Assembly: GCA_031286585.1 (NCBI GenBank) | Contig: JAITUC010000052.1 | Location: 1 to 64,000 of the forward strand | DNA: 64,000 nucleotides | Reading direction: 5' to 3' | Source: Delftia acidovorans | Lineage (GTDB): Bacteria; Pseudomonadota; Gammaproteobacteria; Burkholderiales; Burkholderiaceae_C | Shown here: positions 49,166 to 57,625 of the stretch, piece by piece | Position numbering within the stretch: the stretch's first letter is position 1 | How the letters are laid out: every line of letters begins with the position of its first letter | Made by a program: the position numbers and the translations under genes | Notes under the pieces: generated by a model | What the model saw: only the letters and a program-made list of their open reading frames with translations | Databases searched by the model: none | What the model was told of the DNA's origin: nothing

Positions 49166-50950
49166 ATGGCAGCTGAAGGCAATGCAAGCCAGCTCGTAGG
49201 AATCGTCACGCTGCTGGGGGCCGCCGTGGTGGCCGTGCCGCTGTTCAAGCGGCTGGGCCTGGGCGCCGTGCTCGGCTACCTGGCCGCCGGCCTGGCCATA
49301 GGCCCCTACGGGCTGGGCCTGGTGACGGACGCACAGACCATCCTGCACGTGGCCGAACTGGGCGTGGTGATGTTCCTCTTCGTCATCGGGCTGGAGATGA
49401 AACCTTCGCACCTGTGGGATCTGCGCGGCCAGATCTTCGGGCTGGGCAGCCTGCAGGTGGTGGTGTGCGCGCTGCTGCTCACGGGCGTGGGCATGGCCTT
49501 CGGCTTTCCATGGCAGGTGGCCTTCGTGAGCGGCGCGGGCTTTGTGCTGACCTCCACGGCCATCGTCATGCAGGTGCTGGCCGAGCGTGGCGACATCCTG
49601 GCGCCGCGCGGCCAGCGCATCGTCTCCATCCTGCTGTTCGAGGACCTGCTCATCGTGCCGCTGCTGGCCGTGGTGGCCTTTCTGGCGCCGGCCGATGCGG
49701 CGCCCGTGGCGGCTTCGCCGCTGTGGCAGCGCGCGGGCCTGGCCCTGCTGTCGCTGGGCGCGCTGGTGGGCGCAGGCCTGTGGCTGCTGAACCCGCTGTT
49801 CCGCATCCTGGCCAAGGCCAAGGCGCGCGAGGTGATGACGGCCGCCGCTCTGCTGGTGGTGCTGGGCGCCGCCCTGCTGATGGAGATGGGCGGCCTGTCC
49901 ATGGCCATGGGCGCCTTCGTGGCGGGCGTGCTGCTGTCCGAATCCTCGTTCCGCCACCAGCTGGAGGCCGATGTGGAGCCCTTCCGCGGCCTGCTGCTGG
50001 GCCTGTTCTTCCTGGGCGTGGGCATGGCGCTGAACCTGGAGGTGGTGGCGCTGAACTGGCGCATCGTGGGCATGGGCGTGGCGGCGCTCATGCTGGGCAA
50101 GGCGCTGTGCATCTACACCGTGGCCCGCGTGGCGCGCAGCAGCCATGCCGATGCGCTGGACCGCGCCATCCTCATGGCCCAGGGCGGGGAGTTCGCCTTC
50201 GTGCTGTTTGCCGAGGCGCTCAAGCTCGGCGTGCTCGACCCCGAGGTGCATGCCAACATGACGGCCATCGTCGTGCTGTCCATGGCCATCACGCCGCTGG
50301 TGGTCGTGCTGCACAAGCGCCTGGCCGGCGCCGAGGCCGTGTCGCTGGACGGCGTGGAGGCGCCGCAGGACCTGCGCGGCAACGTGCTGGTCATCGGCTT
50401 CGGCCGCGTGGGCCAGATCGCCAGCCAGGGGCCGCTGGCCCGTGGCGCCAAGCTGTCCATCATCGACAACGACCCCGACGTGATCCGCAACGCCGAGCCC
50501 TACGGCTTCAAGGTCTACTTCGGCGACGGCGCGCGCGCCGACATCCTGCATGCGGCCGGCGCCAGCCACGCCAGCGCCATCCTGGTCTGCGTGGACAGCA
50601 AGGCCGCCGCCACGCGCATCGTGGAGAACGTGCGCCACGAATGCCCGCACGCCCGCCTCATCGTGCGCGCCTATGACCGCGAGCACGCGCTGGAGCTCAT
50701 CCAGAAGGACGCCGACCATGTCGTGCGCGAAAGCTTCGAGTCCGCCCTGCTCATGGGCCGCCACGCCGTGCTGGCCCTGGGCGCCACCGAGGACGAGGCC
50801 CAGACGCTGGAGGCCGAAGTGCGCGGCCGCGACACCGAGCGCTTTGCGCTGGAGACCGCCGGCGGCAACTTTGCGGGGCGCGCGCTGCTGCTGGGCAATA
50901 TCGAGCGCATCGATCCGCCCCGGCACGACAAGCCCACCGCCAGGGACTGA
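49166..50950 (+). CDS. KefB/KefC-type cation:proton antiporter (CPA2)
   Basis: A 594-residue monovalent cation:proton antiporter. Residues 1-390 hold about twelve helices, with GYLAAGLAIGPYGLGL and FLFVIGLEMKPSHLWDL in the CPA2 pattern. A C-terminal RCK_N (TrkA-N) Rossmann domain starts around 405 (VIGFGRVGQIA, then DNDPDVIR), followed by a coupling tail. Kef proteins are gated by glutathione adducts. The regulatory partner KefF/G is not in this window. The ATG at 49166 follows AAAGGAAAC; the upstream in-frame part contains only the (CGCA) repeat. Confidence 0.9.
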   Translation: MAAEGNASQLVGIVTLLGAAVVAVPLFKRLGLGAVLGYLAAGLAIGPYGLGLVTDAQTILHVAELGVVMFLFVIGLEMKPSHLWDLRGQIFGLGSLQVVVCALLLTGVGMAFGFPWQVAFVSGAGFVLTSTAIVMQVLAERGDILAPRGQRIVSILLFEDLLIVPLLAVVAFLAPADAAPVAASPLWQRAGLALLSLGALVGAGLWLLNPLFRILAKAKAREVMTAAALLVVLGAALLMEMGGLSMAMGAFVAGVLLSESSFRHQLEADVEPFRGLLLGLFFLGVGMALNLEVVALNWRIVGMGVAALMLGKALCIYTVARVARSSHADALDRAILMAQGGEFAFVLFAEALKLGVLDPEVHANMTAIVVLSMAITPLVVVLHKRLAGAEAVSLDGVEAPQDLRGNVLVIGFGRVGQIASQGPLARGAKLSIIDNDPDVIRNAEPYGFKVYFGDGARADILHAAGASHASAILVCVDSKAAATRIVENVRHECPHARLIVRAYDREHALELIQKDADHVVRESFESALLMGRHAVLALGATEDEAQTLEAEVRGRDTERFALETAGGNFAGRALLLGNIERIDPPRHDKPTARD

Positions 50951-50974
50951 GCGTGCAGGGGCCGCAGGCCCCGC

Positions 50975-51364
50975 TCAATGCCGCTGGTTGATCTGTATGA
51001 GGTTGCCGCAGGTATCGTCGAACACGGCAATCGTCACCGGGCCCAGGTGGGTGGGCGGCCGGGTGAAGCGCACGCCGGCCGCGCTCAGCCGTTCGTACTC
51101 TGCCTGCACATCCTCCACGCCGAAGAAGGTGGCCGGCACGCCGTCGGCATGCAGGGCGGTCTTGAACGGCCTGGCGGCCGGGTGCATGTCGGGCTCCAGC
51201 AGCAGCTCCACGCCCTCGGCATCACCGGGCGATGTCAAGGTGAGCCAGCGCGCATCGCCGCCCATGGGAATGTCGTGCTTGAGAACGAAGCCGAGCACAT
51301 CGCGGTAGAAGGCCAGGGCTTTGTCCTGGTCGTCGACGAGCACGCTGGTGATGACGATCTTCAT
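50975..51364 (-). CDS. VOC-family (glyoxalase-like) protein
   Basis: A 129-residue vicinal oxygen chelate protein with two beta-alpha-beta-beta-beta units: MKIVITSVLVDDQDKALAFY then RDVLGFVLKHDI, VELLLEPDM, and VTIAVFDDTCGNLIQINQ at the end. Metal ligands of glyoxalase type are only partly present (the first His/Gln is replaced, the final Glu is replaced by Gln), so it may be a binding or resistance protein rather than an enzyme. The start is the ATG at 51364. Confidence 0.88.
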   Translation of the reverse strand: MKIVITSVLVDDQDKALAFYRDVLGFVLKHDIPMGGDARWLTLTSPGDAEGVELLLEPDMHPAARPFKTALHADGVPATFFGVEDVQAEYERLSAAGVRFTRPPTHLGPVTIAVFDDTCGNLIQINQRH

Positions 51365-51862
51365 GGAATGCTCCTTGTACCGACCCTTCACGATACCCGA
51401 GGCCCCAAGCCTGGCCGTGTCAATCCAGCCTGAAGTTGATGGAAAAACAGACCCACATGCGCTCGGGAGATAAGGTCTGCGCGACAACGGGTTCCGGCGC
51501 TGCAGGGACTGAACCGCATCCCCCGGGCAGTCCGACGGCAAGGACAAGGGTGGCGCAACACACGCGAAATCGTCGCCATTACATGGCAGAGATACCGGAA
51601 GGAAGCCAGGGCTGGAATCATCTCATGAACCGGAGTGCCGAAAGTCGCATTTCGGACATATTATCTCTGGAGCGTGTTATCACGTTTCCTGCCGAAGTCG
51701 TCACCTGGGTTGACTTGTCTTGCGCTGAAGTTCCTCATACGCTCTAATGTGCAAATGGCTGTTAATGCGTCCAAATCGAGCCTGCGCGCAAATTTTGAGG
51801 GGCCGGGGACTTTCCCCATGAAGACGAATTAACGCATTGATAGTGTCCTGAGGGAGAAAACG
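51365..51862. other. Long leader region before the second IPTL-CTERM-like gene
   Basis: A stretch of 498 bp, less GC-rich than its surroundings, with no convincing gene. A 103-codon ORF at 51436-51747 lacks a ribosome-binding site and any signature. AATGCGT (51764-51770) is inverted as ACGCATT (51832-51838), enclosing a small GGGGA/TCCCC hairpin. CCGAAA/TTTCGG forms another at 51638-51655. A Shine-Dalgarno (GAGGGAGA) precedes the ATG at 51863. A structured 5' leader is possible; it matches no riboswitch that I know. Confidence 0.45.
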
Positions 51863-52960
51863 ATGCGCAAAGAAATCCTGACCCTTGCGGCCGTGCTTGC
51901 CCTGGCGGCCCCCATTATTTCAAAAGCTGCACTGCTGACAGGATATGCCGCTTATTCCGGGGCCAAGGCCTATTCGGTATTGTCGAGTGACTTGAAATAT
52001 TCGGATGGAACCGCTTACAGCAGCGACCCGGCGCCGGTTCTGATGATCTGCATCGATCATTCAACGCAACCACCGTTCGATATGCAGGTCAGCTTTGAGA
52101 GTGCAGCAGGCGCCAGTGCAATCAAGGCAGGATCTGGCAATGCCGGGATTGCCGCGATTCACTGGATGATCGACAATTATTTTTCGGTCTACTACAAAAG
52201 CGGCGTGGGCCAGCGGCAGAAGGCATTTCAATTCGCCTTGTGGGAAATTGGGAATGACTACGATGGCACGGCCGGCAGCATCAGCACCACGGCCGGTGCC
52301 GTGAGAGTCAGTTCGGAGGCTGAGTACGACGGTGATCCGGATTTCATCGCCGCCTATACCACTCTGTATCAAGCGATGGTGGCGAACTTGCCCGCTTTGC
52401 CTTCCACGTACCGCTCGACAACCTATACCCTGGACCTTTTCAAGAACCAAGATCCGGCATACCAGAACATGGTGGCGATTATCGAGCGTGCACCACCCAA
52501 TGCCGTTCCAACGGCAATACCATCGCTGACGGGAATTCCCAAGGTTGGATCGACAATAACCGGCAACTATACTTACGCCGATAATGATTCGGATCCTGAA
52601 AACACAAGCGGTACTGTCTATCAATTTGTCACCAGTCCCAACCCAAGCATTGCAAATTCCAGCGCGGGGACGGTTGTCGCAAGCGGCTCGACGGGAGGCG
52701 CTGGCAATGGGGGCGCCACCTATCTCCTGCAGCCCTCCGATCTGAACAAGTACATCTATTTCTGCGTCACACCTGCCGCTCAGACGGGTGCCACTCCTGG
52801 GCTGGAGGTGTGCTCCGTTGCATCCGGGCCTGTGGCAGATACCGCACCGCCCCCGCAAACACCCACAGCCATACCCGGTCTGGGACCATGGGCGCTGATG
52901 GCCTTGACCGCCATCCTGGCGCTGTTGGGCATGGCTGGCGTCCGCCCGCGGGGGGACTGA
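51863..52960 (+). CDS. Secreted protein with IPTL-CTERM-like tail and thioester-like motifs
   Basis: A 365-residue exported protein. The signal peptide spans residues 1-22 (VLALAAPIISKA). The N-terminal domain has LMICIDH with Cys63, and further on KAFQFALWE with Gln123. The pairing of an aliphatic-Cys-aliphatic motif with a Gln-x-aliphatic-aliphatic-Trp motif is that of thioester (TQXA-type) domains, in which Cys and Gln form an internal bond. The middle region has a beta-rich repeat (GIPKVGSTITGNYTYADNDS). The C-terminus IPGLGPWALMALTAILALLG followed by RPRGD matches the IPTL-CTERM pattern (motif, helix, basic tail). It is lower in GC than its neighbours. No partner gene is seen. Confidence 0.75.
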   Translation: MRKEILTLAAVLALAAPIISKAALLTGYAAYSGAKAYSVLSSDLKYSDGTAYSSDPAPVLMICIDHSTQPPFDMQVSFESAAGASAIKAGSGNAGIAAIHWMIDNYFSVYYKSGVGQRQKAFQFALWEIGNDYDGTAGSISTTAGAVRVSSEAEYDGDPDFIAAYTTLYQAMVANLPALPSTYRSTTYTLDLFKNQDPAYQNMVAIIERAPPNAVPTAIPSLTGIPKVGSTITGNYTYADNDSDPENTSGTVYQFVTSPNPSIANSSAGTVVASGSTGGAGNGGATYLLQPSDLNKYIYFCVTPAAQTGATPGLEVCSVASGPVADTAPPPQTPTAIPGLGPWALMALTAILALLGMAGVRPRGD

Positions 52961-53079
52961 ATCACATATCGCCTTCCGGGGGATTCTCTTTGCCATGGAG
53001 CCTGTCATGGCCCGTCCCACAGTGAGATGGTGTGGAAGAAGTGGGGCAGGACGCACACCCGCCACTACCGGCAGGTCCG

Positions 53080-53436
53080 CTATTTCAGCCGGAAGGCGAC
53101 GGGCACGCGCGTCCACATGCTGTCCGGCACGCCGTCGCGCGTGCCGGGGACAAAGCTCCATGTCTGCACGGCGTCCAGCGCAGACTGATCGAGCAGGGGA
53201 TATCCGCTGCTCTGTACCACATTCACTGCCAGCACCTTTCCGCTGGCGCCGACCAGAACTCTCAGCATCACCCGGCCTTCCTGGCCCAGGCTTTTGGATT
53301 CCTGCGGATAGGCGGGCATCTTGTTCTGATGCCCCTGCACCTCAGGAACAGGCGGGATCGCGTCCGCCCATGCCGGGCCACCCGCCAGCAGGCCCAGCGT
53401 CAATGCGAGGATGGCGCAGCAGCGCGTGCAGAACAT
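53080..53436 (-). CDS. Small TonB C-terminal domain protein
   Basis: A 118-residue exported protein: signal peptide 1-25 (LGLLAGGPAWADA), then a TonB C-terminal-like domain (MPAYPQESKSLGQEGRVMLR followed by GASGKVLAVNVVQSSGYPLLD and the final strand VPVAFRLK). It lacks the N-terminal membrane anchor and Pro-rich linker of TonB itself, so it is not a classical energy transducer. The start is the ATG at 53436, 43 bases before the helicase stop at 53480. It may be an accessory of a TonB-type system elsewhere. Confidence 0.82.
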   Translation of the reverse strand: MFCTRCCAILALTLGLLAGGPAWADAIPPVPEVQGHQNKMPAYPQESKSLGQEGRVMLRVLVGASGKVLAVNVVQSSGYPLLDQSALDAVQTWSFVPGTRDGVPDSMWTRVPVAFRLK

Positions 53437-53479
53437 TCGGTAGCTCCCGGGTTGGACCTTGGGTGGGTGTGGGCTCGAA

Positions 53480-55852
53480 TCATCGCATGCCCTCCACCCG
53501 CCACCAGCGCGGCAGCAGCGCCTGCACGTCGCCGCGCCGGTAGCGGTCGTCGATGAGAAAGACCACGCCGCGGTCCTGCTCGCTGCGGATGACGCGGCCT
53601 GCGGCCTGGACCACCTTGCGCAGGCCCGGGTAGAGGTAGGCGTAGTCGTAGCCCTTGTCGGCGCCGAACTGGCGGTCCATGGCGCGCTTCATCTCTTCGT
53701 TGACGGGATTGACCTGGGGCAGGCCCAGCGTGGCCACGAAGGCGCCGATGAGGCGCTCGCCGGGCAGGTCCACCCCTTCGGAGAACGCGCCGCCCAGCAC
53801 GGCAAAGCCCACGCCCTGCCCGCCCTCGGTGAAGCGCGCCAGGAAGGCCGCGCGGCCCGCTTCGTCCATGGAGGGGGTCTGCAGCCAGACCGGCAGATCG
53901 GGATGGGCGCGCTGCAGGCATTCGGCCACGCGCTGCAGGTAGTCGAAGCTGCTGAAAAAGCACAGGTAGTTGCCGGGCCGGCGCGCGTACTGCGCGGCCA
54001 CCAGATCGGCGATGGGCTGCAGCGAGCGGTCGCGGTCCCGAAAGCGCGTGGAGATGTGGCCGGCCACCTGCACCTGCAGCTGCTCGGCCTGGAAGGGCGA
54101 TTCGGCCTCCAGCCAGTGCGTGCCTTCGGGCAGGCCCAGGATGTCGCGGTAGAAATGCGGCGGGCTCAGCGTGCCCGAGAACAGCACCGTGGCATGGGCG
54201 GCCGCATGGCGCGCCGCCAGGTGGGGCGCGGGCACCACGCAACGTATGCACAGCACGGAAGCCGGCGTGCGGTGGGCACCTGGGCGGCCCGGCAGCAGGT
54301 GGACGTCGAACAGCGCATGGCCGCCGAACTGCTCGGCCAGCGCCATGAACTGCAGCGCCTCCCAGTAGAAGTCCAGCACGGGGTCGCCGGGCAGCATGGG
54401 GCTGTCGGCATTGGCGTCGGCGATGGCCGCCACGGCACGCTGCACGGCGCCCAGCAGGCCTGCGGGCACCTCTTCATGGGCCTGGTAGCTGGCGGTCTGC
54501 TCCCTGTTCAGCGCGCTCCAGCTGCGGCTGAGACGGTCCAGCGCCTTGCGCACCGCGCCGGTGGCCGCCTTGCGGGCGGCGGCCAGGGCAAACTGCGACA
54601 GCTCGGCCGTGTACATGCGGCGCGCGCGCTCCAGCAGGTTGTGGGCCTCGTCCACCAGCACGCCCACCTTCCATTGCTGGGCCTGGGTGAGCGCGTAGAG
54701 CATGGCGGCGCTGTCGTAGAAATAATGGTAGTCGGCCACGACCACATCGCTCCAGCGCACCAGTTCCTGGGCCAGGTAGTAGGGGCAGATTTCGTGGGCC
54801 AGGGCGATGGCGCGCACGGCGGGCGGGTCCCAGGGAGCCTGCTGCAGCGCGGCGGCGCGCGCGGCGGGCAGCCGGTCGAAGAAGCCGCGCGCCAGCGGGC
54901 AGGAGTCGCCGTGGCAGGCCTTGTCGGGGTGCTCGCAGGCCTTGTCGCGCGCCAGGATGGCGAGTACGCGCAGCCTGGGGGGTTGCGCGGGTGGCTCGGG
55001 CGGCTCGCGAGGTGCAGGCAGGGGTTGCGGCGCATCCGGTTCCTCAGGCAAGGGCGGATGCTGCTCGGCGATCTGCCGGTTCACGCTGGCCAGCGCCTGC
55101 AGTGCCAGAGCGTGGCCCGTGCCCTTGGCCGTCAGGAAGAACAGGCGGTCCAGGCCCTGGTCCGGCATGGCCTTGAGCATGGGGAAGATGGTGCCCAGCG
55201 TCTTGCCGATGCCCGTGGGCGCCTGCGCCATCAGGCACTGTCCGCCCTGCGGAGCGCGGGCCACGCGGTAGACGGCCACGGCCAGCTCGCGCTGGCCCGC
55301 GCGAAAGCCCTGCATGGGAAAGCGCAGCGCGGCCAGCGCCGCCTCGCGCGCCGCGCGGTGGGCGGCCTCGCTGCGCGCCCAGTCCAGAAAGAGCGCGCAC
55401 TGCTGCTCGAAGAAGGCGCGCAGCGTGGCCGCGTCTTCTTCCTGCACCAGCACGGTTTCCTCCGAGTTGCCAACGTTGAAATACACCAGGGCCACGCGCA
55501 GCCGCTGCAGGCCGCGCGCCTGGCACAGCAGATGGGCGTAGATGCGCGCCTGGGCCCAGTGCAATGCCCGGTGGTGGGCGCGCACGCCCTCGATCTGGCC
55601 ACGGTAGGTCTTGATTTCCTCCAGTTGGCCGGCCTGGGGGTCGAAGCCGTCGGCGCGGCCGCGCACGCGCAGGTCGCCGTATTCGCCGGCCAAGCTGATC
55701 TCGGTCTCGTAGTCCTTGCCCCTGCGCGATTGCACCAGGCTGTGGCCGGCCATGCCCTCCAGCGCGCTGGGCGCGGGCGTGAAGCGCAGGTCCAGGTCGC
55801 CCGCGCGTGCCGTGAACTCGCACAGCGTGCGCACGGCCACGGTGTAGCTCAC
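53480..55852 (-). CDS. XPD/DinG-type iron-sulfur DNA helicase with PD-(D/E)xK nuclease domain
   Basis: A 790-residue superfamily 2 helicase. Residues 60-85 form a RecB/Cas4-like nuclease core: Asp68 in RVRGRADGFD, then Glu79-Ile-Lys81. Walker A is APTGIGKT (211-218), and the DEAH box is at 401-404 (VDEAHNLLE). An iron-sulfur cluster is indicated by Cys306, Cys313, Cys318 and Cys356. C-terminal helicase motifs include LCFFSSFDYLQR, GGAFSEGVDLPG and QAAGRVIRSEQDRG. The start is GTG at 55852, overlapping the upstream nuclease stop (GTGA), so both are translationally coupled. It should unwind 5'-3' and cut DNA at repair structures. Confidence 0.92.
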   Translation of the reverse strand: MSYTVAVRTLCEFTARAGDLDLRFTPAPSALEGMAGHSLVQSRRGKDYETEISLAGEYGDLRVRGRADGFDPQAGQLEEIKTYRGQIEGVRAHHRALHWAQARIYAHLLCQARGLQRLRVALVYFNVGNSEETVLVQEEDAATLRAFFEQQCALFLDWARSEAAHRAAREAALAALRFPMQGFRAGQRELAVAVYRVARAPQGGQCLMAQAPTGIGKTLGTIFPMLKAMPDQGLDRLFFLTAKGTGHALALQALASVNRQIAEQHPPLPEEPDAPQPLPAPREPPEPPAQPPRLRVLAILARDKACEHPDKACHGDSCPLARGFFDRLPAARAAALQQAPWDPPAVRAIALAHEICPYYLAQELVRWSDVVVADYHYFYDSAAMLYALTQAQQWKVGVLVDEAHNLLERARRMYTAELSQFALAAARKAATGAVRKALDRLSRSWSALNREQTASYQAHEEVPAGLLGAVQRAVAAIADANADSPMLPGDPVLDFYWEALQFMALAEQFGGHALFDVHLLPGRPGAHRTPASVLCIRCVVPAPHLAARHAAAHATVLFSGTLSPPHFYRDILGLPEGTHWLEAESPFQAEQLQVQVAGHISTRFRDRDRSLQPIADLVAAQYARRPGNYLCFFSSFDYLQRVAECLQRAHPDLPVWLQTPSMDEAGRAAFLARFTEGGQGVGFAVLGGAFSEGVDLPGERLIGAFVATLGLPQVNPVNEEMKRAMDRQFGADKGYDYAYLYPGLRKVVQAAGRVIRSEQDRGVVFLIDDRYRRGDVQALLPRWWRVEGMR

Positions 55853-57516
55853 GCGGCCTCTCCCAGGGCCGGGCTGCGCCACTGCACATGGCAGACGCGC
55901 ACGGGAATGCCGTGCTCGGCGCAGTACTGCAGCCAGCGGATCTGGTTGTCCTGCAGCTTGTCGCCGGGGGCCTTGGCCTCGACCAGTTCGTAGCGCCGCT
56001 CGGCCGGCCAGAAGCGCACCAGATCGGGAAAGCCCGTGCGGTTGGCCTGCACGTCGCGCAGCAGCCGTGCAAAGAAAAGCCTCAGGTGGGCGGGCGGAAT
56101 GCAGTCCAGCGCCAGCGCCAGCAGCGGTGCGGTCAGCGTGCCCCAGAACACGAAGGGCGATTGCAGGCCCTGCTTGTCGGCATAGCACTGCACGATGGCA
56201 TCGCGCCAGCTGCCGTCGTCGAGCCGGGCCAGGCAGGCCTCGAACAGCGCCGCGCGGCGCTGCGCGAAGTCGGGCGCGGACAGGTCGGCCGGGCCGCTCT
56301 GGAAAGGGTGGAAGAAGGCGCCCGGCAGCGGCGCGAAGATGGCCGGCCAGCACAGCAGGCCGAACAGGGAATTGATGAGCGCGTTCTCCACGTAGAACAC
56401 CGGCGCGTCCTCGCTGTGCCAGTGGTCGCGCAGCACGTATTCGACCGATGCGGGCCGCGCCGGCAGCTCCAGCTCCACATCCATGCGCATCTGCGCCACC
56501 ACGGGCGCCAGCGCCGCCGCACGCCCGCGCGCGCCCTGCCCCAGGCTGCGGCGCAGGCGCGGCAGCATGCGCGCCACGCGCTGCAGTTCCTCATCGCTTT
56601 CGGGTTGGGCCTGGGCGGCCTGGGCCAGCGCCATGGCATCGGCAAAGCGCTCCATGCGCTCGTACACGCGCATGCGCCGGTGGCGGGCGCCGGGGTAGCG
56701 GCTTTGCGCATAGGCCTGCTCGGCCAGGGACCAGTCCTGGATGCGCTCGCAGGCCTGGCCTATGCGCAGCAGCACCTTGGCGCGGCGCTGCTCCAGCCAG
56801 GCGTTGGCGCTGGCGCAGCCGGCCACCTGCTGCAGCAGCGTGTCGATCTCCACGCCCTCATCCAGTGCCGCGCGGCAGGCCTGCAGGGCCAGGTAGCCAT
56901 CGACATCGGCGCGCGACTGGAAAGCGCGCGAGGCGGCGTCGAAGGGCACGGCCTCATAGCGGAACACGCCCAGGTCGGCCAGCACGAATTCCGACCAGTC
57001 CTGGTAGAGATTGCCGAAGAACATCAGCCGAAAACGCTCGCAAAGCGCACCCACCATCACGCGCCAGGCGGCCTCCCCCGCGCCGGGCTGCCACTGCGCA
57101 TAGGGGCGCGGCTCCCCGTGCAGGGGCTGCAGGGCCTGCAGCAGCTCGGCCTTGCGCAGGCCGGCCTGCACCGGCGCGCCCGCAAAAAGCTGCAGCAATT
57201 CGGGCTTGGTGTGCACGGCGAACAGCTCGTCCAGCGTCATGGGATGGTCTGCCTCCAGCCAGCCCAGCTGCAACAGGGGCGCCGCCGCACCGGCAGGGTC
57301 GGGAATCTCCTCGTACACCAGCTTGCCGGCCCGAAACCACGGCCCGCGCCGCATCAGCAGACGCACCATCAGCGCCTGCGAAGGCTGGGGCAGCTGCGTG
57401 AAACGGGTGAGGAATTCCTGCTCGGGCGTGTCCAGCAGATCGCCGTAACGCTGGCCGATCCAGTCCAGCGCGCGCTGGAAGTTGTGCAGGTAGTAGAAGC
57501 GGTGGGGAGGGAGCAT
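55849..57516 (-). CDS. FAN1-type VRR-NUC structure-specific nuclease
   Basis: A 555-residue bacterial FAN1 homologue. The VRR-NUC domain at the C-terminus has Asp498 (TGFPDLV), Glu513 and Lys515 (LVEAKAPG), with a further acidic Glu377 upstream (FYVENAL). The D-x14-E-x-K spacing is the one known from FAN1. The N-terminal and middle regions hold a SAP-like segment (DELFAVHTKPELLQLF) and a helical TPR-like array (residues 210-330). FAN1 processes interstrand crosslinks and branched DNA, releasing 5' flap fragments. It is the first gene of a two-gene operon with the XPD-like helicase, with a LexA box 37 bases upstream of its ATG at 57516. Confidence 0.92.
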   Translation of the reverse strand: MLPPHRFYYLHNFQRALDWIGQRYGDLLDTPEQEFLTRFTQLPQPSQALMVRLLMRRGPWFRAGKLVYEEIPDPAGAAAPLLQLGWLEADHPMTLDELFAVHTKPELLQLFAGAPVQAGLRKAELLQALQPLHGEPRPYAQWQPGAGEAAWRVMVGALCERFRLMFFGNLYQDWSEFVLADLGVFRYEAVPFDAASRAFQSRADVDGYLALQACRAALDEGVEIDTLLQQVAGCASANAWLEQRRAKVLLRIGQACERIQDWSLAEQAYAQSRYPGARHRRMRVYERMERFADAMALAQAAQAQPESDEELQRVARMLPRLRRSLGQGARGRAAALAPVVAQMRMDVELELPARPASVEYVLRDHWHSEDAPVFYVENALINSLFGLLCWPAIFAPLPGAFFHPFQSGPADLSAPDFAQRRAALFEACLARLDDGSWRDAIVQCYADKQGLQSPFVFWGTLTAPLLALALDCIPPAHLRLFFARLLRDVQANRTGFPDLVRFWPAERRYELVEAKAPGDKLQDNQIRWLQYCAEHGIPVRVCHVQWRSPALGEAA

Positions 57517-57552
57517 GGGCCTGGCAGATCGGGCAGCCAGGCCGCTCGAAAA

Positions 57553-57568
57553 CTGTATCTTTATACAG
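57553..57568. promoter_or_regulatory. LexA (SOS) box upstream of the FAN1-helicase operon
   Basis: CTGTATCTTTATACAG matches the beta/gamma-proteobacterial LexA consensus CTGT-N8-ACAG exactly, with an AT-rich centre. It lies 37 bases upstream of the nuclease start codon and overlaps the probable promoter. It is the only such site noticed in the window. Confidence 0.85.
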
Positions 57569-57625
57569 TCATCATATCAAACCCGGTAGTGCTCACTTCG
57601 CGCAACGGACTTGCCCCGGGCAGGC

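Noticed and set aside
51436..51747. Hypothetical 103-residue protein
   Set aside because: No ribosome-binding site, no hydrophobic or domain pattern, and it lies in a region of composition typical of a leader.
53459..55993. Plus-strand ORF of 844 codons opposite the helicase gene
   Set aside because: Antisense of a gene with complete helicase motifs; composition is unlike any protein family.
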